In this document: positions 21,701-34,100 of the stretch, piece by piece | How the letters are laid out: every line of letters starts with the position of its first letter | Numbering within the stretch: the stretch's first letter is position 1 | NCBI RefSeq assembly: GCF_963678635.1 | Contig: NC_087069.1 | Span: forward strand, 12,344,530-12,408,529 | DNA: 64,000 bases | Direction: 5' to 3' | Source of the DNA: Symsagittifera roscoffensis | Lineage: Eukaryota; Xenacoelomorpha; Acoela; Convolutidae | The notes under the pieces: generated by a model | What the model was told of the DNA's origin: nothing | Seen by the model: the letters and a program-made list of their open reading frames with translations, nothing else | Database searches by the model: none | Translations under genes and position numbers: made by a program

Positions 21701-24326
21701 ACATACAGGTGGATTCAGCTAGTCCCGTGAGTTTCCTCAAACAAAATGTCCTAGATGAGTTGAAGTTACGAGACCCCTATGTGAAGATATATCCAGTGGA
21801 TCAAACGACTAAAGAACTTTATTGCAGATTTACAGACAAGGCAATCAATATCACTGGAAAGGTAATTTTACCTATTTTCTCAAACGGATGGTCTCACAGG
21901 GAATGCCACTTCTTCTTAACAAAAGGACACGAAAGAGACATCTTGGGAAAAGACAATTTGCCAAAAGTGGGAATTGAAGTCTCCCAGAAATATTTCGCGC
22001 TCCACACCAACAAGAAAACTTGTAAGTCTATCAATTTGATTTCATCACTTGACAAAGAGAATGAAATAGACATGATTTCCAAAACTTTCAAGCAACTATT
22101 CCTTCGGATCGGAAAAATAAAAAATCAAACAAAAAATGACGTACTTCCACGAACCACTAAAACCAATTCAACTAAAGGGCAGGCGTGTTCCATTACATTT
22201 ACTGGATTCAGTAAAAACTGAATTAAACTGACTCAAATCCCAAGGACATATTAAAAAATTAGAAAATTACGACGAGGACAGATTTATTAGTCCGATAGTT
22301 ATCACTTGTAAAAAGGACCAATCGATAAAGTTAGCCCTAGATTCAAAATTCATCAACAAACAAATATACAAGAACTAATAACAGATGCCCAATATACACG
22401 AATTAGTGAATAAGGTAGCAGCTCAAATTTTTAACAATTTCGCCGGATAAGTGTGGTTCACCAACTTAGATTTAAAGAATGCATATAGTCAACTTTCTTT
22501 AGACAATTTTAAACGTAGCCAATGCAATTTTAGCCTGGTAGGCGGAGAAATAACGGGAAAATATCAATTCCTAACTGGTGTTTACGGACTCGGCGATATG
22601 CTCAACGGATTTCAAAGAGTCATGGACTCAACACTCGGAAATATTCCTTTTACTAATTGTTATCTGGATGACATTTTAGTGGCTTCTAAACGAAGTTTTA
22701 TTGAACAAAAAAAAATTTTTTATAAAAATTTATCTAGCGTAGATAGTTACAATTTCGCAGTTAAGTGGTCAAAATGCGACTTTTTCCAAAAAGAAATTGA
22801 ATGGCTTGGTTTTAAAATATCGAAATCTGGAATTGCTCAATGAATTGGCAAAACCAAAGCGATTAAAGACATCCCAATTCCAAAAAATTTAAAGGAACTA
22901 AGATCATTCTTCGGGTCAACAAACCAATACATCAAATTCGTACCAAATTTAGCATTCCTCGGAAGTCTTTTAAGACCCTTTTTAAACAAGAAGTCAATTT
23001 TCCTATTGAACGAAGACCATAAAAAAAGCGTTCGATAAGATAAAACTAGAAATAGTTAATCTTACAGAAAACACACATTTTGACGTTAAACGATCCACGA
23101 GACTAATAACAGACGTTTCACATAACGGGCTAGGTGCCTCCCTTGAACAACTCAACGATAAGGACTGGAAAACAGTATCGTTTGCTTCAATATTTTTAAA
23201 TCCTCATGAATCCAAACATTCAACAAACGAATTAGAACTACTAGGAGTTGTATGGGCGGGGGACCATTATAAAAAACATCTCTATGGATCAGAGTTTGAA
23301 ATTATTACCGACCACAAAGCCCTCTTTTCCGCTTTATCACCTAATTACGGAAATAAATTTTATCATAGTCGGCTAACAAGATGGGTAGATCGTCTTCTAC
23401 CATTTAATTTTAAAATAAAACATTTAGCAGGAAAAGACATGGGTTTTACCGACCTAGTTTCAAGATCTCCTTCGGGAAAAACAATATCCCCATCACACTA
23501 TGATGAAGAATTCGTAGTTGCAACTACCAAAAAAATATATAACGCACTCAATCCGTTGGATAGCGATAATCCATTATGTAATTCTATTAGTTCAAAATCG
23601 GAAAATTCCAATTACACGAGATTACGTAATCACGTGATAATTACAGCTCTGAATTTCATTAATTAATTTATTTGCAATCAAACGCACCATAGAACCGAAC
23701 TCTGTAACTCTAAATGCATTCCCTCGGATTTCTCAAACACAGATCCAACTGAAATCTTTTTATCAAATTCAGCTTTTATTTATTTCCTAATTCTTAATTG
23801 TAGTTTAATTATTAGTCCTATGGATCTTAAACTTGTAAATATTGTAAATATGTCTAATAATCAAATTTTAGTTAACCCTTCTACCTCCGGCATACAGGTC
23901 ACAATTGATTTCCAATTTTCTTCTGAACACAAAAAATTAGTGACAAAATATCGAGAAAAATTAAAATTAACCAAAAGATCTTTGGATTTCGGCACATTAG
24001 TTAATGCAAAGTTAGTCGCGTTATTAGAAAAAGACGATGAAATGTTAAACCCAATCGTTAAAGCCTCCAGAACAAAGTAAAAATTAATACTAATTGACGT
24101 TATTTGTACCATTTTTCTAAAGACCTTCACGAATCGGACGGATTAATATATGTGGATGGAAGATTGGTTATCCCTTTTACACTTCGAAATTCCGTTTTAA
24201 AGACGTTACGCGAATCCCAACCCGGCCAATTCGGTATGAAATACTTGGCACAATATATTTGGTGGCCTCACAAAAACCGGCAGATCTACTTCCATGGGAA
24301 TAACTGTACACAATGCACTCAAACTG

Positions 24327-24911
24327 GTAAGAATATAAAAGCACTATACCTACCACACAAACTAGTGAACTTTTTACCTTATCAGATTCTAACGAGGAAC
24401 TCAATCTTGGTTTTGCCGGCCCATTAGACAATACCTGGGGAAAGAACAAATACATCTTTTTATAAATAGACCGTTTCTCAAATTTTCCATCGGCTTAAAT
24501 TACATCTTCAACGTCATCAAACACGGTAATCGAATTTCCTCAAGATTGTTTTTTATCTCCATGGGAATCCTAATTCTGTTCTTGTCGACCACGCGTCCTG
24601 CTTTACTAGCCAGGATTTCAAATTGTTTTGTAATTCTTTTAAAATCAAATTAATTTTTTGTACAGTTGGAGACCATCGTTCTAACGGTCTTGTAGAAAAA
24701 CTTGTATATACTGTAAAAATTAAATTACTAGCAATGTCACTGGAGCACCAAAATCCTACTTCACAATTCGCTATCTCAAGAATCATCTGGAACTTACGCT
24801 CTTCTTTTCAATCAAAAATAAAATGTTTACCGTTCGAAATACATTTTAATAGAAAACCGAACACGATCTGGAAACAATTGGCATCTAGTAAATAATCCGG
24901 TGGATTTTTAG
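24327..24911 (+). other. Intron-like GT...AG segment of E2 pol holding the integrase core
   Basis: The segment begins GTAAGAAT after CAAACTG and ends GGATTTTTAG before ACAAAGGG. It is 585 bp (195 codons). In E3 the flanks are joined directly (CAAACCG then ACAAAGGG, near 33106). It therefore has the form of an in-frame coding intron whose removal deletes the integrase catalytic core. Splicing is inferred, not shown. Confidence 0.55.
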
Positions 24912-25103
24912 ACAAAGGGAAGTCAATCTTAAGCAAGGAAAGGGCTCTCGACTGGAACGCCGATGATCGGATCGAAGACGGGTACAAAGACAGTCTAGTA
25001 CCAAAGAAGAACCAGTCACCACTGGAGAAAGTATACGATTCGGATTACCATACAGCTTCAAAACCTTCTTTTTCCCGAGTGTCTCTAGGCAGCCCGTTTA
25101 AAG

Positions 25104-25326
25104 GTAAATTTTTTTCGAAAGACCAAAAGAAGTATAAACGGAAACCCCTTCTATAAACAATTTGGTCAGAAAATAATAAACGCATCAAAATCTACGGTCG
25201 AACTATCCGACGGAAGAGTCATTAGAAAATCGGACATTGCCATCCCGAAGTCTAAATCTTCTACAACCCGTTTGTTTAGAGGGAATATTTCTTTCCCTTC
25301 ATTTACTAATTTTGATTTTCAAGTAG
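25104..25326 (+). other. Second intron-like GT...AG segment of E2 pol (integrase C-terminal domain)
   Basis: Begins GTAAATTT after TTTAAAG and ends TTCAAGTAG before GTCCAAG; 223 bp now, apparently 222 bp before a one-base C insertion near 25145. E3 has TTTAAAG joined to GTCCAAG at 33297. A 4-bp direct repeat (AGGT) at both ends also allows a plain deletion. Confidence 0.45.
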
Positions 25327-26616
25327 GTCCAAGAAAGACTAACAAGCCAAAGCCCCAACAGACGCGGAAATTAGGCCCTAAAACGAGACGTCGAATAGAA
25401 CTGCCTACTACCGTCAATACAATGTCTGGAGGGCAATCAACTAAACCTTACAAGCCCAGAAAAAACCCGAAACAAAGCCTTGACTCCTAACACTGGATAT
25501 CTAGCAGGTGACGAACCTATGTTCATTCCGTCGGATACATCTGACATTAGTGATTGGGAGTGGATCGCGGGTGGTTTTCCATGCAGGGAAATGATTAGAG
25601 AACGTCTCAATTTTAGCGAACAGTCTACCTCATCATTAGATCCTCAAACATAACAAGCTAACATAAAATCTGAGATTTAGATGAACAGCCTCAATCGATA
25701 GACCCAGTAGAATGTCCAATCGTTATAATACTAGCAGTTCAAAACAACTCTACGTCCCTCTCACCTAGCAAACCCTCTATTACAGCGACGACACAAGGCT
25801 CAAATGCTCCGTTCGATAAAACGAAGGAAGTGGAGGGAGAAATTACAGTCGATTTTCCAATTTTCGAAATCGAAGATTCCTCAGACGAAAATATTATCAC
25901 TAAGGAAAGTCATCCAAAGTAGACCGCTTTTACCGGTAACGATTTTGAATTAAGACGTTCGAGTCGAAATGTTGGGCCTCCCCAATTCTATGGTAAAAGG
26001 TTGTACATAGATATTATAGATGAGAACGACAACCAACCCGGCTCCTCGAAAAACCCCATAACACTGGACGAAAGAGACAGTTCGGGCTCTCCTCCACCAA
26101 TCAGTACAAAGAATCCCTCGGATATCCAGACTCCTACCTTTGACATCCAATCGGAAGAATGTACATCCTGCTCGGCGTTCTCATCTTCCTCAGAACAAAT
26201 CTCTCTGATCTTCACGGACGAATCCCAGAGAGACACTGTGAATAGTTTTGATAACTATATAGATTTGGATAGTGAAGATTTCAATGCGGAGTTAGAGAAA
26301 TTCGTCGAAAGGGACTGTTAAACTAAAACTTAAACTCTTGCTTATACTTTTGTGCTTCCTTACAGTGCTTCTTTATAGTGCAGTTAGAATTCAATTTTAT
26401 TTGTAGTCAATTGATTATAATCCGCCGGAACCATAATTTGTGCTATTCTCCTTACCAAACAGTCATTCCTTCGGAGTAGCGAAATTTTTACTGTGGTATT
26501 GGGCAGTATCAAATTTTTCATTCCTCGGTGGACTCCTTTAGGGGGAGAAAACGGTCAGTTATCGTGTTACGTATTAAAGTTTTTATAGCAGTTTAATTTT
26601 TTCCCACTATGGGGAA

Positions 26617-26829
26617 TGTTGTGAATCATACCATTCTTTTCTTATTCACTTATTTAATCTTAAATTACTTTAACTGGTTAGTTTAGATTTGACCTTCTTA
26701 TGTTCATTCTCTCCGTCGGAGAGAATGCTCTCTCACTTTTTAATGTTTTAACTTGAGATTAATTCACTTTTTAAACACATTTTATCTGTAACTAAGTAGA
26801 ATTAGCTGTAACAAAGAAACATTTTATCA
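26617..26829 (+). repeat. E2 3' LTR (213 bp)
   Basis: Near-identical to 20292-20504, preceded by the polypurine tract. It is followed not by host DNA but by a gag fragment, so it also acts as the 5' LTR of a second, truncated copy. Confidence 0.92.
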
Positions 26830-27131
26830 TGGCGCAGTCAAACAGTAACGAATCAAACGTGAGAGGTATACCTTCATTCTGGCAAAATCACACGGTGGAC
26901 CCACCAATTCCTTGGGAAGAGTGGAGCGATTTATTCCAACAAGCAATAATCGCAAAGGAAAATATCGATATCGAAAATCTTTTAAATCCAACGGAACGAT
27001 ATCACCCACTCCCTCCAACACTAGAAAATCCACCGGAAAACGAAATCGATTCTCAAAAAACATCTCGCTTGGAGAGGAACATCCGCGAGCAAAAGAGATA
27101 TGACGACGAAGAAATTGTCTCAATAAAGTCT
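26829..27131 (+). pseudogene. Truncated extra gag 5' fragment after the E2 3' LTR
   Basis: About 300 bp of gag, beginning MAQSNSNESNVRG and ending where similarity to E2 stops (AATAAAGTC). Unlike the E2 gag it keeps the NPPE residues also present in E3, so it was not copied from the E2 gag in place. Together with the LTR it looks like the 5' end of another family member, joined by recombination or left by a truncated tandem insertion. Confidence 0.75.
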
Positions 27132-27739
27132 GGCCTCTGAAACTGTCAAAACTCACGCAAAATGTGGTTAGATTAACACAATCTGAGCATATCTGCAGAG
27201 AAAAAACCATTAGAGTTACATTCGAGCCGCAGAAATTTTTATAGAAAAATTTAGAAATTGATTAAAACCGGATCACCTCAAATAGGCCGCTCGCATCAAT
27301 TGCGACTGATATCGGCCCAACATTCGCAGTCGCTTCCTTCAGTTTATCCTCATTTCCTTTCGGCAAACTGACATATCGGCTCATAGTCGCAGCGATAGTG
27401 TTACCAGTCTCATTGCAAGTGTGGTTGAAGCCAAATTTGGACGTGTAAGGGTAGTTCACTTCGCTTATGGATCCATGTTGGCGGAGGTAGTGGTATCCCT
27501 GTTCGACATAACCCCCTGCACACCCGTAGCAGTATTGGTCACAGTCTACCAGTTGTTGTTCACTTAGACTCACTAAATTACCTGAAAAAATATCAAAAGT
27601 ACTTTCAAAAAGTTACGCTGGAAAACTAAGTTCTTTCGCAAAAAAAAAGCAAATTCCATCTGTAGTCAGAAATCTTGTAAATTTTCAAACGTGAAATCAA
27701 GCAAATTGCTTTTCAATTTATACAACATTTATCCACGAT

Positions 27740-27950
27740 GGGAAAAGGACCAACATACCAGCTGTACGGCTCATCACGGCGAGCCGCTGTTGTTCCCCTG
27801 TGTAAGAACTACAAGCAGTTTTTTTTGTTATTTTTCTGGGCTGGGTAATGTTGCCTCACCCTCAAGCAACGAGCACGGATCATGGTGGGCCTCAATCATC
27901 TGACCTTTCGTTTGAGAGGCGGAGATGTTGCCACTTCACCACCGCTCCCA
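27740..27950 (-). mobile_element. tRNA-derived SINE, copy 1
   Basis: Read on the minus strand, the head has an A-box-like TGGTGAAGTGG (27930-27942 region), then CCGCCTCTCAAACGAAAGGT and a degenerate B box (GATGATTGAGGCC). The shared body follows: CACCATGATCCGTGCTC, GCAACATTACCCAGCCCAGAAA, then an A-rich stretch. It lies in intron 2 of the cysteine protease gene. Related copies are at 39664-39833 and 43190-43358. Confidence 0.7.
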
Positions 27951-28116
27951 ACATTCATTCAGACTACTTGTTTTCTTTCGTTTTAGAAGCACTTCGGCCA
28001 AATTGAATATCAGTTCGTACTATCAAGACAACATGTTTTCTACAAAAATTTTGATTTTTTGTAGTCTTTTGGTACTTTCACTCCATTATTCGGCATTTTT
28101 TTCACAACACTTCTCA

Positions 28117-28491
<375 letters not shown>

Positions 28492-29330
28492 TTAATGTAA
28501 GAGAAATGAAACCTCCAATCTGAAACGTCAATTGAATGGCTATGCTCTGCTGCTGTTAGTAGATTTGAGATTTGGTTCATAGCAGGTTTTCGCAAAACTT
28601 GTAAATCACCAGAGAAAAACAAGATCCATAACTGTGCTGAACTGAAAAGGTAGCAATTTTGTTATACAACTTAAACTTGAAATTGAACTCTGAAAATAAA
28701 TCTATATTGTTCTCTCTGGCAAAAAAGTAAGAGCTGGGTACCAAAATTACCAAGAAACCATTTAATTAATGAGTTTACAGAGTTAACAATAAATGATACC
28801 ATAAAAAATGTTGGCAAAAAGTCGCTAACCAAAAAAATGAGATTATGAAACCCGTGCTTCGCTTATAAATGCAATTCTAAATATTAAGCAATTACAGCAA
28901 CAAAATGTTTCAAAACCATCCATCATACCTTTAGCGCGTTTTCCTGCCATTTCTTGTAGCCGAGCTTTTCTTCAGCCACAGAATCATAACTCTTGTGATA
29001 TTTTAGTTTCCAAGCTTCCCAGACTTCATCCATTTCGGATCTGGATTTCTCCGTTAATGATTCGACAGCACCAACGATAGAAGAAAAAGTAACAAAAAGA
29101 AGCAGGGAACTTTTCATATCTGAATGATGATAAGCAAAATTCATGGATCAAGTTATTGGATTCGAAGGTTCCAAGCTACTATAATGTAGATATGTTTTCA
29201 AATTCAAGATCAGCAAATAACTAAAACTACGAAGTTTGAACTTGATTTGATTTAGAAACCAGAGCAAACTTGATTGATGGAAGACACTCTAATGTGTTTG
29301 ATCAACATGATATTGGGCAAGTTGCGCAAA

Positions 29331-29338
29331 TATTTAAA
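29331..29338 (-). promoter_or_regulatory. Possible TATA-like element of the protease gene
   Basis: TTTAAATA on the coding strand, about 210 bp before the start codon. It is the only TATA-like word I noticed upstream, and the distance allows a 5' UTR. Low certainty in AT-rich DNA. Confidence 0.2.
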
Positions 29339-29587
29339 GTTCCGACCGGTTGTTAAGTCCAATTTGTTATGAATGTTTCAGAAAACTTGGATAATCTGAA
29401 ACGAAAATCAAATTGCTGACATGTTTTACAGATGTCAGGTTGGCAGTTTTGCGAATTCTTAATTTTTAGCAGCATCAAAAGAGATCGGATAAGACCAAGA
29501 ACTGATTTTTTTTGCTGTTATTTTTTGAAAATGTTTTTTGTGTTTTTTTTTGCTTTTTTTAAGGTAAATTACGATGATTGGGATTCA

Positions 29588-29592
29588 CTGTT
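29588..29592 (+). repeat. E3 target-site duplication, left copy (CTGTT)
   Basis: CTGTT directly before the 5' LTR; the same five bases follow the 3' LTR at 34815-34819. A 5-bp duplication is typical of Ty3/gypsy integration. Confidence 0.88.
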
Positions 29593-29804
29593 TGTTGTGA
29601 TTCTTACCATTTGTTTTATTTCACTAATTACTTTAAAGTATCTTAACTGGTTAATCTTGATTTGACCTTGCTATCTTCATTCTCTCCGTCGGAGAGAATG
29701 ACCGCTCACTTTTTTAATGTTTTAACTTAGAGATTAATTCACTTTTTAAACATATCTTATTTGTAACTAAGTAGAATTAACCGTAACAAAGGAACATTTT
29801 ATCA
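29593..29804 (+). repeat. E3 5' LTR (212 bp)
   Basis: TGTTGTGATTC...TTTTATCA. Identical, base for base by my comparison, to 34603-34814. It shares the hairpin (29678-29700) and overall plan with the E2 LTR but differs at many positions, so it is a sister subfamily. It lies about 480 bp upstream of the cysteine protease start codon, in the opposite orientation. Confidence 0.95.
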
Positions 29805-31060
29805 TGGCGCAGTCAAACAGCAACGAATCAAACGTGAGAGGTATACCTTCATTTTGGCAGAACCACACAGTGGACCCACCAATTCCTTGGGAAGAGTGGA
29901 GCGATCTATTCCAGCTAGCGATAATCGCAAAAGAGAATATCGACATCGAAAATCTCTTGAATCCAACGGAACGATATCACCCACCTCCCCCAACATTGGA
30001 AAATCCGCCGGAAAACGAATCCGACGCTCAAAAAACATCACGCATCGAGAGGAATATCCAAGAACAAAAGAGATTCGATGATGAAGAAATAAAGTTAGAA
30101 ACCAAGAAATTCAACGGTATGAGACTGGAAGAGGCGGACAAAATCTAAGATCCATACTTTATCTAGCCCTTGGAAACGAAGGAAAGAAAATATTCGGCCA
30201 GAAGTTCACAAGAGTCAAAGTTCTACAAATTTCTTTCAAAGAATTTTGGGACAATTTGTCCACAGCTTTTGTGAGAAAAACAAACATAACCTTCGAAAGA
30301 CACAAACTCTTAAACAGAAAACAGAGGGACAGAGAATCATTAGAACAATTCTGGGGGGCACTGGCTGAAATGGCAAAACGATGTAACATTCCCACAGGAG
30401 AAGACGAATGGATTAGAGACATTTTTATTAATAACATGAAGAATTCAGATATCCAACGGAAACTTCTCACGGAAACCTTACCGCCACTAGAAGCCTTAAG
30501 CCCTGATTGATGAAAAAGGAATTACAAACCACATAAAGATGACGAGTACTTTTAAATCCAGCGGATATTCTTCCAACAAATCTTTTAATCATTTTAATGT
30601 AAAAAGAGAACCCACCCTAAACATCGAAAGAAACAACACATGTATGAAATGCGGCGGAAGTTTTACAAAAGGACATCTAGCGGTTTGCCCTGCTAAAGAT
30701 ACAACATGTACGACTTGTAAATATCGAGGACATTTTACTAGACTTTGTAAATCACGCCGTAAAAATGTAAATATTGTGGATAGCCAAATTGTAAATAATA
30801 CGGATCATCATTATCCTTCGGAACAACCAGATGTACATATTGACCACGCTAATAGAGAATGCTGTGGAGTAACAAATGCATGGTCAGAGTCTGGACAAAG
30901 CGATAACGACGATTACTCAGTATTAAACGTAACAACTATCTACGATGATCAAGGAAAGGAGATGAAGAAACTACTAAATATCGGCTTAGGAAATGAAAAC
31001 CAAGTAATTCTGAACATACAGGTGGATTCAGCAAGCCCTGTAAGCTTCCTTATTTATTAG
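29804..31060 (+). pseudogene. E3 gag-protease start, two frameshifts
   Basis: Three consecutive frames cover gag: 29804-30148 (MAQSNSNESNVRG...), about 30160-30510 (capsid, FKEFWDNLSTAF, AEMAKRCNIPTGEDEW) and 30520-31060. The last carries two zinc knuckles, an unusual CX2CX7HX3C (CMKCGGSFTKGHLAVC) and a standard CX2CX4HX4C (CTTCKYRGHFTRLC), then runs straight into the protease (VDSASPVSFL), where it meets the internal deletion and stops. One break is a lost A in an A-run near 30145; the other is a one-base loss near 30500. Confidence 0.88.
29805..29814 (+). promoter_or_regulatory. E3 primer binding site (tRNA-Ser-like), overlapping the gag start
   Basis: TGGCGCAGTC follows the 5' LTR with no spacer. 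It is complementary to the 3' end of metazoan serine tRNAs ending GACTGCG-CCA. The gag ATG is made of the last LTR base (A) and the first two primer-site bases, so the primer site encodes Met-Ala-Gln-Ser. The same arrangement is present at 20505-20514 and 26830-26839. Confidence 0.75.
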
Positions 31061-31154
31061 TCCGATAGTTATTACTTGTAAAAAAGACAAATCGATAAAG
31101 TTAGCCCTTGATTCAAAATTCATCAACAAACAAATATACAAGAACAAATATCAG

Positions 31155-34100
31155 ATGCCTAATATACACGAATTAGTTGATAACGTGGCGGCTCAAATTT
31201 CGAACAATTCCGCCGGAGAAGTATGGTTTACAAACCTAGACCTAAAGAACGCATATAGTCAACTCGCACTGGACAATTTTACTAGCAGCCAATGCAACTT
31301 TAGTCTAGTCGGCGGAGATATAACAGGCACTTATCAATTTTTAACGGGTTTTTACGGACTCGGCGATATGCCAAACGAGTTTCAGAGAGTTATGGACTCA
31401 ACTTTGGGAAACATTCCTTTTACAAATTGCTACCTCGACGATATATTAGTCGCTTCCAAAGGAAGTTTTAACGATCACAAGAAAATCGTTTACAAAATTT
31501 TATCAACGTTAGACACTTACAATTTCGCAGTTAAATGGTCGAAGTGCAAATTCTTCCAAAAAGAAATTGAATGGCTCGGTTTTAAAATATCGAAATCAGG
31601 AATTGCCCCATTATTCGATAAAACCAAGGCAATCAAAGATATACCAACCCCAAAGAATCTAAAAGAATTAAGATCATTCTTCGGGTCAACTAATCAGTAC
31701 ATTAAATTTGTACCAAATCTAGCATCCCTCGGAAGCCCGCTTAGACCTCTTTTAAACAAGAAGTCAATTTTCTTTTGGAATGAAGATCACTCAAAAGCTT
31801 TTGTCAAGATTAAATCTGAAATAGTAAATCTTACTGAAAACACTCATTTCGACGTAAAAAAGCCCACGAGAGTAAAAACAGATGCTTCACATAATGGATT
31901 AGGTGCATCCCTTGAACAACTTCATGAGAAAGTTTGGAAAACAGTGTCATTTGCTTCAAGATTTTTAAATCCGCACGAATCGAAATATTCAACAAACGAA
32001 TTAGAGTTATTAGGAGTTGTATGGGCGGTTGAACATTACAAAAATTATCTCTATGGCTCCGAATTTGAAATTATCACCGACCACAAAGCTCTCCTTTCCG
32101 CTTTGTCACCAAATCACGGAAACAAAACATACCATAGCCGATTGACAAGATGGGTAGATCGTCTCCTACCATTCAATTTTACTATCAAACACTTAGCGGG
32201 AAAAGATATGGGTTTTACAGACTTAATTTCAAGAACTCCTTCGGGTAAAGCAATTCCCTCATCACACTACGACGAAGAATTTGTAGTTGCTACTACCAAA
32301 AAAATATATAGTGCACTCAATCCTTCGGATAATGAAAATCCATTACGTAATTCAATTAATTCGATTTCGGAAAATTCCCATTACATGAAATTACGAAATC
32401 ACGTAATAATCACAGCATTGAATTTCGTCAGCTCTTCCATTTCAATCTGCAATCAAAAACATTATAGAACAGAACTTTGTAATTCTAAATGTATTCCTTC
32501 GGATTTCTCAAACACTGATTTTACTAAAATTATCCTATCAAATTCAGGCTTTATCTATTTTTTAATCCTTAACAGTAGCTTAATTAGTAATCCTTCGGAT
32601 CTCAAACTTATAAATAGTGTAAATATGTCAAATAACCAAATTGTAGTAAATCCTTCCACTTCCGGGATACAGGTCTCTATCGATTTTCAAATTTCATCAG
32701 AACACAAGAAGTTAGTAACTAAATTCCGAGAAAATCTCAAGTTACCCGAAAGACCTTTGGATTTAAATACATTATTCAATGCAAAATTGGTCGCTTTATT
32801 AACGGAAGATGATGAATTATTAAACCCAATTGTTAAAGCTCTACAGAAAAAAGTAGATAACATCAATGCAAATTCCCGTTATCTACACCAATTTTCGAAA
32901 GAACTTCATGAATCCGACGGACTATTATATATTGATGGAAAAATAGTTATTCCGTTTACACTTAGAAACGCCGTTTTAAAAACATTACATGAATCTCACC
33001 CTGGCCAATTCGGTATGAAATACTTGGCACAATACATTTGGTGGCCACACATATATCGACAAATTTGCTTCCACGGGATTAATTGCACACAATGCACGCA
33101 AACCGACAAAGGGAAGTCGATCTTAAGCAGAGAAAGGGCCCTCGACTGGAACGCTGACGATCGGGTAGAGGACGGATACAAAGACTCCCTCATACAGAAA
33201 AAGAACCAGTCACCATTGGAGAAAGGCTATGATTCAGACCTTCCCACTACTTCAAAACCTCAATCAGCCCAAGTGTCCTTAAACAGTCCGTTTAAAGGTC
33301 CAAGAAAGTCATACAAATCGAAGACACAACAGACGCGGAAACCAGACACTAAGTCAGGAAGACAAACAGTGTCGCTCACCCCGGTCACCACCAGATCTAG
33401 AGGAACGAACCAGCCTTCAAAATCCAACAAATCGAAGAAGAACCAAAATAAAGCCTCGACGTCGAATACTGGATACCTAGCAGGTGACGAATCAATGTTT
33501 ATTCCGTCGGATACGTCGGACATTAGCGATTGGGAATGGATTGCGGGAGGTTTCCCATGTAGAGAAATGATAAGAAAACGCTTCATTTCAGATAACGACA
33601 ATTTTAAAAAAGAACCTACCTCATCATTAGATCCTAAAACATATCAAACTAATATAAAACCTGAGAATTTAGACGAACAATCTCAACCCTCGGACACAGC
33701 GGAATGCCCAATTAGTATAAAACCAGCACTTCAAACTACCTCACACCCACCTGACGAACCTTCTACGGCTACGACAACGGAGCCGCCAATCATTCCTTCG
33801 GATTGGACAAAACCATTGGTGGGAGAAAAACCGGTCGATTTCCCAGTTTTCGAAATAGAGGACTCCTCAGACGAAATTGGAACCAGCGAGGATAGACATC
33901 CTAAGGAAACTAATACCACCGGTAACGAACTTATTTTAAGACGTTCAAGCCGAAATGTTGGCCCCCCTAAATTCTATGGTAAGCGATATTTCATAGATAT
34001 TATAGATGAGCTAGAAAACCAACCAGGCTCCGCTATTATTCCTATATCTCTGGACGAGGATGACAGCTCGAGCTTCCCCACACAAACTTTCAGAGAGAAT

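Larger units (their letters stand above)
21700..26321 (+). pseudogene. E2 pol (PR-RT-RH-IN plus tail), multiply broken
   Basis: Protease starts at VDSASPVSFL near 21709, with Ala where D-[ST]-G is usual. RT follows at 22451-22843 (WFTNLDLKNAYSQL, CYLDDILVAS), then RNase H remains (about 22850-23420, with ITDHKAL), a spacer, an integrase zinc region (near 24229, QFGMKYLAQYIWWPH, then CTQCTQT), integrase core pieces (VGDHRSNGLVEKL near 24664) and an integrase C-terminal segment (VELSDGRVIRKSD near 25197). An acidic, Ser/Pro-rich tail ends at 26321. Stops and frameshifts are scattered throughout, so no full pol is encoded. Confidence 0.85.
20292..26829 (+). mobile_element. Ty3/gypsy-type element E2, decayed, in protease intron 3
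   Basis: Two near-identical LTRs enclose gag, protease, RT, RNase H, spacer, integrase and a long C-terminal tail, in the order of Ty3/gypsy elements, all broken by frameshifts and stops. It is antisense to the host protease gene. The closest relative in the window is E3 (29593-34814). A polypurine stretch, ATGGGGAA, abuts the 3' LTR at 26609-26616. The LTRs are much fresher than the coding region, which suggests the element was already defective when it moved, or that the LTRs were homogenised. Confidence 0.92.

Noticed and set aside
30990-31075. Splicing as the cause of the third E3 deletion
   Set aside because: The acceptor side (GAGGACAG) fits, but the donor side breaks at CTT/AAAC without GT, so a different mechanism is more likely.
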